Shown: positions 1-10,157 of the stretch, piece after piece | Layout: each line of letters starts with the position of its first letter | Position numbering within the stretch: the first letter of the stretch is position 1 | NCBI GenBank assembly: GCA_020744425.1 | Contig: JAGMUV010000040.1 | Coordinates: 248,001 to 312,000 of the forward strand | Origin: Dactylonectria macrodidyma | Taxonomy: Eukaryota; Ascomycota; Sordariomycetes; Hypocreales; Nectriaceae | Length of the DNA stretch: 64,000 bases | Direction: 5' to 3' | Notes under the pieces: model-generated | Database searches by the model: none | Seen by the model: the letters and a program-made list of their open reading frames with translations, nothing else | Told to the model about the DNA's origin: nothing | Translations under genes and position numbers: made by a program

Positions 1-664
1 CCGTTTGCCTCGGTGCTGAAGGCAGTCGCGAGGTCCGGCTGAGCATCGTGACCAGCTTTTGCAGAGGAAGATGAACTCTCCTAAGGTCTTCTCTGTGCCT
101 GTTAAGGCCCCGATGGGGCGTTGAAGGCAAAAGCGTGGTCGGGTGACCTGCAAAATGCCCCTCCACTAGCAAACCACTAACAGCTGCAGGAGGGGGGGAT
201 TTTTCAAGGGGGAGTTCGGCTTTCGGGGTAGAGAGTTGAGCAGGGCGCGGGAAAAGTATCAGATCGTTCAGTGAACCGTGCGTCCAGGGGTCGGAGAGAG
301 GGCGGGGAAGGAAGAACCTTTCGTTCCGAAAGGCAAAGTCGCCAGTTCATAGGCTGCCTCCAGGTAAGATTCTGTATACAATCACCTTCATCGACCTCTC
401 CTAAGCGTTTCGCCACAAGGCAAGATAGAGAGCGCGTCGCGTTTGCGCTCCAAACCCAATCCCGCCAACGCAACGCCAGCTCCTGCCGCATGCCGGACAA
501 GACGAGAGCTAACATCCTGCAGCACCCAGCGACGACAACAGCGTCGGCAAATCTTCGAATCAGGGCAAGTTTACGGCCCTCACTCAGGGGAGCCGAAGGT
601 CAATCTCAGACAGCCCGCTATTGGTTGCAACCCGGACGAAGTCGACGCTCCCAAAGGCGTTACT
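1..664. other. No confident gene; upstream region of HP1-like gene
   Basis: Several overlapping short open frames exist on both strands, but none shows a recognisable domain. The plus-strand frame open from 443 runs in phase into the HP1-like exon that starts at 665. It could therefore hold additional N-terminal codons or a 5' exon of that gene. Confidence 0.4.
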
Positions 665-1490
665 ATGGGCGAGAGTGATGAGAATGAAGTCGATGGCGAA
701 CTCGAGGATGGCCTGTAAGCTGTTTGTCTGCCACCAGCCTTATATGATACTCACGAATCTCAGTTTTATTGTAGAGACGATCAAGAACCACAAGATCGAC
801 AAAAATGTGACCACGTTTCGTAAAGCTTAGCTGCGTCCATGACTGACGTCTTTTTAGGGCAACCTCATGTTTCAGGTTAAGTGGATGGGTTTTGAGAGCA
901 AGAAAGACTTAACTTGGGAACCCGAGGGCAATCTCAAGTACGTACTAGGCATCTCCGCTTTGTCCTTCCATTCTCTAATCAGCGCGCTTTCTTAAGCGTA
1001 TCGGGTGACGAAATTCTCAACCAGTATTTTGACACGATAGGTGGGAGGGACAAGATCTTCGAGGAATCAGACAGAGCGGCCAAGACCAAAAAGGGTAGAC
1101 AGTCGACAAATGGCACTTTCAGCATAAGGCCCAAGCGATTGCAACGAAACGAGGCGCATGTTGGAGATGAGACTTTACTTGCGACAACGAAGCCATGGAA
1201 TCCTCCTTCAGGGTCGTGGGAGGATGAGATTGAGACGATTGGCGCTTGTGAGGAGGACGATAATGGAAAGCTGATCGTTTATCTTATTTGGAAGAACGGC
1301 CAGAAGACCAAGCATGAGGCGCAGATCATCTACAAGAAGTGTCCGCAGAAGGTAGTCCATCCCTTTATCATACCATTAGCTTGTTGGTTTCCGTGTTGAC
1401 ACGACCCAGATGCTCCAGTTTTATGAGAAACACGTCAGATTTATTGGGACAGAGAAAAATGCTATGAGAGATGGCACGAGGGCCTTCTAG
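665..1490 (+). CDS. HP1-like heterochromatin protein (chromodomain + chromoshadow domain), 5 exons
   Basis: Exons 665-714, 764-806, 858-937, 997-1351 and 1410-1490 join in frame to about 202 aa ending in TAG. All four introns are short and have GT..AG ends. The chromodomain is seen as FIVETIKNHKIDKN, then FQVKWMGFESKKDLTWEPEG, then DEILNQYFDTIGG. A C-terminal chromoshadow-like part contains WEDEIETIGACEEDDNGKL and continues across the last intron to MLQFYEKHVRFIG. Proteins of this kind bind H3K9-methylated nucleosomes and dimerise through the chromoshadow domain to build heterochromatin. The model is shorter at the N-terminus than usual fungal HP1 proteins, so the ATG at 665 may not be the true start; the same frame is open further upstream. 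A truncated LINE lies 35 bp past the stop. The domain calls are strong; the start is uncertain. Confidence 0.82.
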
Positions 1491-1524
1491 GGGTTGTTGC
1501 ACCCAGTGATCGGAATGGTCCGGT

Positions 1525-2093
1525 ATGGTAGGTAGGTAGGTTTTTATTCGCCCGGGGGGGACACACCCCAGAGGGCCTCTGCACTAAGCTGTTTCCGTTT
1601 CGTACAGAGCTTGCATAATCACCCGAAGCCCAACAATTTTCACTTTGAATGACGGATCCAATCTGGTGTATATGCCATGACAGGCCTGCTTGAAGGCCAA
1701 TTTCTCCAAGTGTTCAGCATCCTATCCTCAGCAGCTGAAGCACGGTCTGCCAAAATGAGACTGTATGTTAGTAGGATTCGATCTGAATAGTTAGTGTGCC
1801 TGAGGCGTCTTATTCATGTCAAGCTCCCTGTTGCAATGGCGAATTTGATCGTCGCCCGTACTGCCTGTATGTTTGGCGCCCATTTGTCACCGTCAGATGC
1901 TGACTTTCCTCCCAAGAAGAACGAGAGGTTTCCCATCTTTGTTCGTGAGCATTTCAGCATGCCTTCCCGTTGCATTGTCCACTTTGTTCATCTGAATAGA
2001 AAATGTTGAACTGTCTCGGATGCTTGGCCACATTCGCACGTCTCCGATTCCACTGCATCGATCTTGTGCAGAAAGCTGTTTAGTCTTGCCACT
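1525..2093 (-). mobile_element. 5'-truncated Tad-type LINE fragment (3' end only)
   Basis: Read on the minus strand, this segment matches the last ~550 bp of the full-length LINE at 41628-47125. It covers the C-terminal ORF2 codons around the zinc-finger-like CX C...H...C region, the 3' UTR and the conserved end before a short tandem-repeat tail. The tail here is made of CCTA units rather than CCAT units. Many substitutions and frame breaks separate the two copies, so this one is old. Its right edge at about 2093 is where similarity stops, typical of incomplete target-primed reverse transcription. Confidence 0.8.
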
Positions 2094-2590
2094 GGTATGG
2101 TATGAGGGCCAAACCATACCATACCGCCATACCGGTAAGACCAGTAATACCGCCAAGACTTTTATCACGCATAAAGGGTATCACGTGACAAAACGAATAT
2201 CCCCTTACAGCCAGGGCAGATCGATTTTATTCATTCTTGTTTTACCTCTACATTACGTCCTATATACAAGTCTCTTTAGTTGAACCACCAAGCGGCTCTC
2301 TATCGATCTGAATTGCCAAAATAGAGAATAAGAAGGTGACGCGGTTTCAGAAAAGAAAAGCAATCATATAACTACACTTCCCATGGAAGACAAGCTTGTA
2401 GAAGAAGATTCAAATGTATGAAATTAAGAAAATCGTTTTTGTTGAGATTTTTTCTATCGATATTTGTAATTCTTTTACCATTAATCCTTATAGCGAACAT
2501 AGAATGGGCGCCGGTGAGTCGGTGACGATGTCAAGAAAGGTATTGTTGCAGGGTAGGCATGATCCCAAGACAACCAAATTAGTCATCTAG
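2094..2590. other. Intergenic, no gene; small inverted repeat
   Basis: An 11-bp perfect inverted repeat GGTATGGTATG/CATACCATACC lies at 2094-2104 and 2115-2125, immediately at the truncated edge of the LINE fragment, followed by CCATACC-like units. Nothing else is supported; the remainder is AT-rich non-coding sequence. Confidence 0.4.
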
Positions 2591-2614
2591 CTATAGTTTT
2601 GCGACAAGAAAGCT

Positions 2615-3490
2615 GTGCGAGGGACTACCCCGCACAAGAACCAGCAAGAAGCGACAAAGGTGATTAGCGATCAGCTGGAGATGATCCGACAACTCCAGCA
2701 GGAGATACGGACGGTCAGAGCCGAGGCGGCTGACGACCGGAAAAAAGCCGAGGAAACCAGAAGCATGCAGGAACAGACAGCACGTGAGATGAAACAGATG
2801 CGCGAGCAGCTGATTGAACAGCTCAGGCAGGTGAGGGAACAAGCGGCAGAAGAAACAAAGCAGTTGCGAGAGCAACTAGACGCGAGGGCCAAAAGTATTC
2901 AGGCCAACAGCGCCCAGACGAGCCCGCACCCATCGTATGCAGACGTAGCCCGTACCCCCCCGTCAAGCCAGCCAAGCAACGTTCAACCGCTCTCGTCGAT
3001 GCAAACAACACCGTGCCACACTTATCGATACTCTCTTCTGCACTATCCACACATCGCGTGTCAACGAGGAGGAGAAGGGCAAAGCGCAAGTGGGAGGAAT
3101 TCGACAGGCCATTGAGGAGGAGATGCGAAAGACGGAGGGCCGACAGGACTGGAGGTGTGCAGCGGTGGTGAGGAACGCAAAGAACGCAGACCGTATTAAG
3201 GTGATCTGCCGAGACGAGTCGGAGATGAAGCTCGTCAAGGAAGCGGCAGAGAAGACAGCAGTCAAGGCCGCAAGAGCCCTCAGGGACCAACTGTATCCGG
3301 TCAAAGTTGACGGCGCAAACAGGGCAGCGGTGGTCCTGGACTCAGCTGGCACCGTGCTGCCAGGCACGGCGGAGGCGCTGGGAAAGGATAACGGCGTGAC
3401 GAGGCGGCGCGCCTCGGCGTGTGCCTATGGGGCCCCAGTACGACACTGTGAAGTTGTCAGCATGCTGCAGAAGTTGGGACAAAATTGTTA
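2615..3490 (+). pseudogene. Decayed LINE ORF1 (Gag-like) relic
   Basis: Two overlapping frames (2615-3115 and 3090-3491) together resemble ORF1 of the intact LINE at 41784. The first gives a long coiled coil rich in Glu, Gln and Arg, followed by PSYADVART, matching the SQTYADAARMT region of the intact copy. The second gives IRQAIEEEMRKTEG and ALRDQLYPVKVDG, matching IEQEMRTSS and LRDQLYPVKVDN. A frameshift separates the two halves. A second one after about 3390 removes the rest, so the zinc knuckles and the whole ORF2 are absent. Sequence divergence shows that this belongs to a different LINE subfamily or an old copy. Confidence 0.75.
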
Positions 3491-4391
3491 GGGGTCAAAT
3501 CGGAATCCACCACGTACGTAACCCTCCCCAGTCGCTTCCATGGGTGCGGTGCAACATTACTTTGAGGACCCAGTTAAAAGCGAGAGTCTGGCCCCGCCTT
3601 CGTGAGGCCAGCCTGCTTAGCCGAGTCACGAGTCTGGCACCGCACCGGACAGCACTTTTGGAATCCCATTACCCAAAGGAGGAATCATCAGTAGGCAGGA
3701 GGGGATTCGGGCGCTGGATTGCAAATTTTGAAGTGCAGGGTGACCACGGACCACCGGTCCCATGTTACCAGCTGACCTTAAAAAAATAAACTCTAGCCAT
3801 TTCTTTATACGTTGAAGGCGACGGCTTGCGAATAGGTTCAAGAATGACTGAAATCTATGTAAGTGAACTTGGTGAGTTTTGTATGGGACGGCGATTTTTT
3901 TGGTTACCCGAAAGGGGGGTGGTGCATGGTATATAACTGGGACCTTCGTCCTCTTGACTTGGGCAGTGATCAAGGCCAATAGACTCTCTACAACCCTCAT
4001 ATGCATGGCATCTTCTCATTTACTTTTGACAAACACCTCGGGAATCATCGCCGGCAGCCCCGGAAGACCGCATTTCGAGGCCTCTGACACACTCTCAGTG
4101 GAATGACCGGCCGTCTCAATGGTCTGATGCCCCCCCGCTGGGTGGGATGTAGAGCCCGAATTCGAGCAGGACCTACAGGAATTGGCGACGCAGTATGATG
4201 ACTACGGGAGATTCAAGCAGTGCATAACTGTATGTATCTGATGATGAAGAATAGTATGATCCGTGTGGTTTCAATGATACTTTATTTCCCTAGTATTTCC
4301 GGTGGGCGTTGCGGTATTGGAAGAAGTTGTCAGTTGAGCCACAAAATGGGTGCTGACTAGTAGGAAGTGGGTGCTCTACAACTCCTCCCTA
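3491..4391. other. Intergenic, no convincing gene
   Basis: Short open frames on both strands have no recognisable domain and look like chance frames. Degraded repeat-derived DNA is likely because it lies between a LINE relic and a MITE, but no specific element can be identified. Confidence 0.35.
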
Positions 4392-4413
4392 TCCCTTTGA
4401 CTGTGGTAAGACT

Positions 4414-4418
4414 ACACT
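4414..4418. repeat. 5' target-site duplication of copia (ACACT)
   Basis: ACACT directly precedes the 5' LTR and is repeated at 9964-9968 directly after the 3' LTR. A 5-bp duplication is the usual product of copia integrase. Confidence 0.9.
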
Positions 4419-4635
4419 TGTTAGATTGGACCATGCGCCCGGCATCAGACCGGGTGGGTCATGTGTTCAGTTGCCTAGCACTTTGCCACAAGGCTTAGGA
4501 ATCAGCTTCTAGCTGATTCTACACAGCACAGAACAGGTATATAAAGCTTGCTCTGATACCTCGGAATAAGAAGAGAGGAGGATATACATATAATATACAC
4601 GATTAATATCAGAGTGCCACGCTAGCTTTCCGACA
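4419..4635 (+). repeat. 5' LTR of copia
   Basis: 217 bp, TG at the start and CA at the end, identical by eye to 9747-9963. It carries the element's promoter. Confidence 0.93.
4499..4545 (+). promoter_or_regulatory. LTR promoter: palindrome plus TATA box
   Basis: A 9-bp inverted repeat GAATCAGCT/AGCTGATTC (4499-4507 and 4511-4519) lies 18 bp upstream of TATATAAA (4538-4545). The palindrome is a possible regulator site; the TATA box would drive transcription starting in the LTR. The same pair occurs in the 3' LTR at 9827-9873. Confidence 0.6.
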
Positions 4636-4717
4636 ATTAAGAGTCTCATACGCTATATCATTACCCGATTGAATACCTAACTGAGGACGGATTGCAAGCG
4701 AACACTCGCTAAGAATA

Positions 4718-5902
4718 ATGACTACCAGACTCGTCACAGGAGAGGATTGGATCACCTGGTTCAAGACCCTCAAGACGAAAGCAACGAACGAGAACCTCTG
4801 GGACTATCTTGACCCAACAAAGACCAACAAACCGGAGCTGAACATCAAGGAACCTGTTCCCCCTAACATCCGGAAGTTCCGCAAGAGGAACGCGGTAAAC
4901 ACTCGAGGAACGCTCGCCGACACTCCGTCGACCTCGACACAGAGCACCGATACGATCATAGCACGGGGAGACGACGAAGACCCTCACTTCTACGAAGGAG
5001 ACAACATAGCTATCCAAGCTCAAGACGTCGAAGAGCTGACAGAGAAGGGCCTCCGAACATATAACGCGTTATGGACCAACTACGAACACCGCAACAAGCT
5101 ATACATCCAGTCAGTTACGAAAGTAAAGACTATCCAAAACTGGGTCATGGATACGATCGATGAATCCCACTCTCGGCACCATTGCCTAGCTGAAAATTCC
5201 CTGATGGAATGGATCCAATCGATCTATAACGAGTTCTCCCTTGCCGCAGACGAACGCAAGCAGAAGGCTCGCCGAACGTACCGCGAGATCCTAGCTGAAC
5301 CGCGCTCCAAGAAGATCACTACCTATCAGGCTACTGGAGACTGGCTCACGCGATGGCGGAACGCTATTAACGAAGCCCAAGATGTGAAGCTCCAGGAAGC
5401 AACAGAGCCCGACCAGTGGCTCAATGACCTGACAGATGCCCTACGGTCTACACCGATGGAGTCATGGATCAATGCCTACAACGTCACCCAGACGGACCAG
5501 GTCAGAGCAGGCACACTCACCGTCGGCCCGGTCACGGCAGACATCCGTCGAGCGATCGGCAGCCAACCGGAGCTTCTAAAGAAGACAAGAATTGCACAGG
5601 GCGCATTCCACAGCGGAGGTAGCCAAGAAGAAGAAGGAAAAGACGATCACTCAACGAACGCTCGCCGAGGAGGCAGTAAGAAGCGGCCACGAGGAAGCAT
5701 TAGAGACGACAGAGAAAGCAAGTGCCCAGCCTGCTTTCGTCGCCACCCGCTTGTGAAGTGCTACTATGCATTCCCAGAAAAGAAGCCGGAACACTTCGAT
5801 CTAACCCCCTGGATCGAAGAGAAGGTCAACAAGCGGATCGAAAAGAACGAAGACAACCTCGCTGATCGTATCCGGAAGATCAAGCTAGAAGGATCCGCGT
5901 GA
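4718..5902 (+). CDS. Copia Gag polyprotein
   Basis: 394 codons from the ATG at 4718 to TGA at 5900-5902. The protein is highly charged and helix-rich, as expected for a capsid. Near its C-terminus is a zinc-knuckle-like CPACFRRHPLVKC (CX2CX3HX4C, nt 5730-5762), which would bind element RNA. It would form the virus-like particle that packages the transcript. The frame after the TGA is the same as the Pol frame, so Gag would normally be the N-terminal part of one polyprotein. The stop at this position would set the ratio of Gag to Pol if it is partly read through. Confidence 0.88.
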   Translation: MTTRLVTGEDWITWFKTLKTKATNENLWDYLDPTKTNKPELNIKEPVPPNIRKFRKRNAVNTRGTLADTPSTSTQSTDTIIARGDDEDPHFYEGDNIAIQAQDVEELTEKGLRTYNALWTNYEHRNKLYIQSVTKVKTIQNWVMDTIDESHSRHHCLAENSLMEWIQSIYNEFSLAADERKQKARRTYREILAEPRSKKITTYQATGDWLTRWRNAINEAQDVKLQEATEPDQWLNDLTDALRSTPMESWINAYNVTQTDQVRAGTLTVGPVTADIRRAIGSQPELLKKTRIAQGAFHSGGSQEEEGKDDHSTNARRGGSKKRPRGSIRDDRESKCPACFRRHPLVKCYYAFPEKKPEHFDLTPWIEEKVNKRIEKNEDNLADRIRKIKLEGSA

Positions 5903-5905
5903 CTC
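5900..5905 (+). promoter_or_regulatory. Gag/Pol boundary stop codon, TGA followed by CTC
   Basis: A single TGA separates Gag from Pol in the same frame, and C is the next base. UGA-C is the leakiest stop context known in eukaryotes, particularly UGA-CUA; here it is UGA-CUC. It could be a programmed readthrough site or a nonsense mutation of CGA; the sequence cannot distinguish the two. Confidence 0.5.
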
Positions 5906-8900
5906 AGACCAGTCGGCTCTTGCAGCGCGAACGCTGGCCTAGTAGTCGGTGAACATTACCCGCTGCGAGATTCCGTCCTCCTAGACTCAGGAGCAACGCT
6001 AGACATCTTCCGTGACACATCGAGAATGAAGAACCTACGAGCAGCTCCCCTAGGAGATTTCTTCTGGTCAGGCACACAGCAAGTATTAATCGACGGATAC
6101 GGAGAAGGAACGGTTACCCTAGCCGCCGCCGATGGCTCGCCAAGGAAGCTTACAGTGCCTAACGTTGCCCTATGTACAGCCCTCACCACCAACCTCGTAT
6201 CCTTCTCGAAGCTGAGAAAACGGGGCATCTGGTGGGATACAAGACCAGGAAATAACTGTCTCAGACGATCAGACGGAACCTTCCTCGGAACTATCGACGA
6301 ACGGCAGGGACAGCAGGTTCTCGAATGGAGAGAGAGTCAACCGATCACAACGAGTGCTCGACGAGCACCCGCCGAGCGTCCGGCGGGACTGCATACCGAC
6401 CAACCCCATAGAAGACACAAGCACACGTCGTGGACCCACAGACGACCCCTTCTTGGAGATACCCTCACTTGGCACCGACGGCTTGGTCATCCAGGTCCTG
6501 ATGCTCTGAGGTGCCTGACAACCGCCTCAAGGGGCGTTAAATTGAAGATGGAAGAGCCTGAGGGACCGCAAAGGATCACGACCGTCGACTGTGATGCATG
6601 CGGTGTGGCGAAGGCTCGCCGAATGATCAGACGGGCTCCGCGAGAAGCAACAGCTAGGGCAAAACCGGGTGACCGTATTGCTCTCGACTTCCATCCGATG
6701 ACCCAAGGCTACGCTGGTTACACATCAGTCTGGATCTTTACAGATAGAGCCACCGGTTACTCATGGGACTACTATGCAGACAGTCGATCAACGCCCGCCC
6801 TATGCTTGGCGATCACTCGCTTTCTCAAGATGCTAGAAGTCCAATATTCCGTCAAAGTCAAGACGATCGAATGCGATAATGAGATTACAGAGATACACCC
6901 ACAGGTCGCAGAGCTACTAAGAGATCAAGGAATACTCGCCGAACCCTCAGCACCAAATACACAAGCACAGAATGGAGGCGCCGAACGCATAGCTGCCATT
7001 ATCATCCAGAAAAGCCGAGCGATGCGCGCAGGAGCTAAATTACCCGAATACCTATGGCCAGAGTCAATAAAGGCAGCTACCTACTTATATAACCGCACGC
7101 CGTCACTGCATAGGAATCGGAAGACTCCGTATGAGCTGTTTCATAGCCATTTTCGCTCTGACGAGACCACGAGACCTGACCTCTCGCACCTTCGAGCCTA
7201 CGGCTGCAAAGTCTTTGCCCTCACAGCTGACGCACAGCTACGAAGAAACCGACTACGAAGACAGTCACCGAGAGCCTGGATCGGCTTCCTAGTTGGCTAC
7301 ACATCAAGCAATTCCTTCAGAGTGTGGAACCCGCTAAACAAGGAGGTTTTCACCACCCGGGACGTTACGTTCAACGAACGGCAAATGTTCGATGGACGTT
7401 CAGAGAGCCTTCGGGACGATTTACTTAAGGAAGACCTTGAGGCCATCCAGAGGCGAATCCAAGAGCTGCTTCAAATACAGGAACACACAGAACAGTGGGT
7501 ATCACAGCCGCCAGAAGACGAAATTCCAGACGAATCAGAAGACGATCACGTTGCTGAATACCCGGCGAATGATCAGGAACATGGGGAATCTCAGTGGTAT
7601 ACAACAGCTAAGTTTGAGTTACTTCCTACTCCTCCACAGTCGCCGCCTGCCGCGTTCTTCCACACCTTGGCCGCTGGTCTCGGTGTGAAGGGGCGTGAGG
7701 AGGGAGAGGCAGACGACGAGATCACTCGCAGAGTGGTTATCGAACAGTTGCCGAGACAGAGAATCTCCTTTAAATCAGCATTTCTAGCTGGGAGACTCCA
7801 ATCACCAAAACACCGCACGAGCAACCGCCGAGCGGTCTACGGCAGCCTGGCCAGCTCCGGTAGATCGTTTGACGGAGGAAGTGTGACTCAGCCTCATATA
7901 GAGCCAGATGTGGGAAAGTGGTGTGCCAAAAGGGTTACTAGCTCTACAAATGTTACTGTGGGAAAGCCGAATGCCCGGGTTACTAGCTCTGCAAATATTA
8001 CTGCAGGAAAGCCGAATGCCTTACTGGAGATAAGCTCTACATCTGGGGAGGAAAAGCAGCCCATTGTTGGTACACATTGGAGACTGTTGGAGCCGCTTCC
8101 TAGCTCGCATGCAAAGAGATCAAGTCATCCGTACCAGGATGCAATACTTACAGCTGAAAAGGCACACCTACAGAGTCACAAAGAGTCACAATCGTGGATC
8201 GAAGTCGCTAAGTCCGCAGCAAAAGATCGGCGAGTGCTAGGCTGCCATTGGGTCTATGTCTATAAGCTCGATAAACATGGGAGATTCCTAAAGATCAAAG
8301 CACGTCTCGTGGTGCGCGGCGACCAGCAAGCGATCGATAGCCGAGAAACCTACGCAGCAACTCTAGCGGGCATGTCATTCAGGACCCTCGTAGCCCTAGC
8401 CAACCGATTCGACTATGACATGTTGCAATATGATGCAGTTAACGCCTTCGTACATGCGAAGCTTGATGAAGAGATTTATATGGAGATGCCGAGAGGATAT
8501 CAGAAGCCAGGGATTATCCTAAAACTGCAAAAAGCGCTCTATGGTCTCAGACGATCGCCTCTTCTGTGGCAAAAGCACTTCGAGAAGGGCTTGCTACAGG
8601 CAGGCTTTCGCCGAGTACCTGGTGAGGACTGCTGTTGGCTTCACGGAGATATCATCTTCTTCTTCTACGTGGATGATTGCGTCCTCTGCTTTCCTAGGCA
8701 GGTCAAACCCCAAGCAAGGTCACTAATAGAAAACCTGCAGAAGGCCTATCACCTAGAAGGAGGCAAGCCTCTGCAATGGTTCCTAGGGATCGAAGTGATC
8801 CGAGACCGTGGAAACCGTCGCCTGTGGCTCTCACAGTCCTCTTACATCGACAAGATGCGCCGACTTCTCGCCGATCACACGCCGAGAGTACGAGCGATGA

Positions 8901-9739
8901 CCCCTATGATACAGGAAGAACTGTTGCCCTACGAAGAAATCGCTAGCCCCGGAAGCGTCAATCTTTATCAACGCAAAGTCGGAACAATCATGTACGCAGC
9001 CGTGATGACTCGACCGGATGTGGCTTTTGCAGCAAGCCGACTAGCCAGGTTTAATCAGAACCCAGGGCCACAGCACCATCAAGCAGCCGATCGGGCTCTG
9101 TGGTACCTCATCGAAACGCGCTGTCTTTCCCTTGAATACGGCACGGTCCCTGGATGTGAAGAAGATGGCTTACAAGTGGCTTCCGATGCGAGCTTCGCAG
9201 ACAACTCGGCGGACCGTCGGAGCTCACAAGCCTTCGTCATGAAGCTATTCGGAGGGATCACGTCATGGAGAGCGAACAAACAGGATACAGTCACGACATC
9301 AACTACGGAAGCGGAGCTCCTAGCACTATCTCAAGCTGCCAAAGAAGCCCTCTTTGCTAGCAGACTCATCTCCGCCCTGAACGTCGATTTATCTTCGCCA
9401 ACAGCTCGCCGAGCGATCGCCTCTCCTGCGAAAGTTACTATCGAATGCGACAACAAGCAGACTATCCGACTAGTCACCGCAGAGCTAGTACAACTACGCA
9501 CGAAGCTGAGGCATGTTGATGTTCATAATCACTGGCTCAGACAGGAAATACTGGACGAAAGGATTGAAGTGATTTACACCCCATCAACGCGACTGCTCGC
9601 CGACGGCTTGACAAAGAGCCTGCCTGGAGAGGCATTTGCCAAATTCACCCAGCAGCTTAAGCTCGCTGACCTCTCTGATAAATTGGAACAACGAAGGATG
9701 GATGAAGAGTGCAGCTTGACGGCGATGCCCTCAAGCTGA
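5903..9739 (+). CDS. Copia Pol (protease-integrase-RT-RNase H), in frame with Gag after TGA
   Basis: Open from directly after the Gag TGA; the first ATG is at 6026, but the protease active site (LLDSGAT, nt 5978-5998) lies upstream of it, so translation must enter from Gag to make protease. Integrase zinc motif: TWHRRLGHPGPDAL followed by VDCDACGVAKARR. Integrase DDE: D in ALDFHP, D in TIECDNE, E in GGAERIAA. Reverse transcriptase: QYDAVNAFVHAKLDEEIYME, LYGLRRSPLLW and the catalytic YVDD near 8667. RNase H: ASDASFADN, then TSTTEAELLALSQA. A 45-bp tandem duplication (7932-8021) repeats VTSS.N.T.GKPNA in the linker between integrase and RT. Copia elements usually encode one uninterrupted Gag-Pol frame. 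Confidence 0.92.
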   Translation, partial: LRPVGSCSANAGLVVGEHYPLRDSVLLDSGATLDIFRDTSRMKNLRAAPLGDFFWSGTQQVLIDGYGEGTVTLAAADGSPRKLTVPNVALCTALTTNLVSFSKLRKRGIWWDTRPGNNCLRRSDGTFLGTIDERQGQQVLEWRESQPITTSARRAPAERPAGLHTDQPHRRHKHTSWTHRRPLLGDTLTWHRRLGHPGPDALRCLTTASRGVKLKMEEPEGPQRITTVDCDACGVAKARRMIRRAPREATARAKPGDRIALDFHPMTQGYAGYTSVWIFTDRATGYSWDYYADSRSTPALCLAITRFLKMLEVQYSVKVKTIECDNEITEIHPQVAELLRDQGILAEPSAPNTQAQNGGAERIAAIIIQKSRAMRAGAKLPEYLWPESIKAATYLYNRTPSLHRNRKTPYELFHSHFRSDETTRPDLSHLRAYGCKVFALTADAQLRRNRLRRQSPRAWIGFLVGYTSSNSFRVWNPLNKEVFTTRDVTFNERQMFDGRSESLRDDLLKEDLEAIQRRIQELLQIQEHTEQWVSQPPEDEIPDESEDDHVAEYPANDQEHGESQWYTTAKFELLPTPPQSPPAAFFHTLAAGLGVKGREEGEADDEITRRVVIEQLPRQRISFKSAFLAGRLQSPKHRTSNRRAVYGSLASSGRSFDGGSVTQPHIEPDVGKWCAKRVTSSTNVTVGKPNARVTSSANITAGKPNALLEISSTSGEEKQPIVGTHWRLLEPLPSSHAKRSSHPYQDAILTAEKAHLQSHKESQSWIEVAKSAAKDRRVLGCHWVYVYKLDKHGRFLKIKARLVVRGDQQAIDSRETYAATLAGMSFRTLVALANRFDYDMLQYDAVNAFVHAKLDEEIYMEMPRGYQKPGIILKLQKALYGLRRSPLLWQKHFEKGLLQAGFRRVPGEDCCWLHGDIIFFFYVDDCVLCFPRQVKPQARSLIENLQKAYHLEGGKPLQWFLGIEVIRDRGNRRLWLSQSSYIDKMRRLLADHTPRVRAMTPMIQEELLPYEEIASPGSVNLYQRKVGTIMYAAVMTRPDVAFAASRLARFNQNPGPQHHQAADRALWYLIETRCLSLEYGTVPGCEEDGLQVASDASFADNSADRRSSQAFVMKLFGGITSWRANKQDTVTTSTTEAELLALSQAAKEALFASRLISALNVDLSSPTARRAIASPAKVTIECDNKQTIRLVTAELVQLRTKLRHVDVHNHWLRQEILDERIEVIYTPSTRLLADGLTKSLPGEAFAKFTQQLKLADLSDKLEQRRMDEECSLTAMPSS

Positions 9740-9746
9740 AGGGGCG

Positions 9747-9963
9747 TGTTAGATTGGACCATGCGCCCGGCATCAGACCGGGTGGGTCATGTGTTCAGTT
9801 GCCTAGCACTTTGCCACAAGGCTTAGGAATCAGCTTCTAGCTGATTCTACACAGCACAGAACAGGTATATAAAGCTTGCTCTGATACCTCGGAATAAGAA
9901 GAGAGGAGGATATACATATAATATACACGATTAATATCAGAGTGCCACGCTAGCTTTCCGACA
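9747..9963 (+). repeat. 3' LTR of copia
   Basis: 217 bp, identical by eye to the 5' LTR, preceded by the polypurine tract and followed by the duplicated target ACACT (9964-9968). Confidence 0.93.
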
Positions 9964-10157
9964 ACACTTGACCCATAGTCCCCATAGAGGCCCGGGAGAC
10001 CAGCGGTACGCTGATCGACTTCAAAAGGCTAGGTGGCTATGCGGAGGGTTGTGTATCTCAATGTAGATCTCTAACAGTCGTGACTTCTAGCGCTTTATAA
10101 AATGGGTGGAACCTCTTGTACCCCGTCTTACTCTCCTTTTCGTTGGTTTGAATCCCT

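Larger units (their letters stand above)
4419..9963 (+). mobile_element. Full-length Ty1/copia LTR retrotransposon, nested in MITE
   Basis: The element has two 217-bp LTRs that I find identical by eye, both beginning TGTTAG and ending CCGACA. A 5-bp target duplication ACACT flanks it. Gag is followed by protease, integrase, reverse transcriptase and RNase H in that order, and integrase before RT defines the copia class. A purine-rich tract (GAAGGGG) lies just before the 3' LTR. Identical LTRs imply recent insertion. The only obstacle to a single Gag-Pol frame is the TGA at 5900-5902. Confidence 0.93.

Noticed and set aside
204..678. Overlapping open frames of 91-135 codons on both strands before the HP1 gene.
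   Set aside because: No domain-like sequence; they are mutually exclusive shadows, although one may contribute N-terminal codons to HP1.
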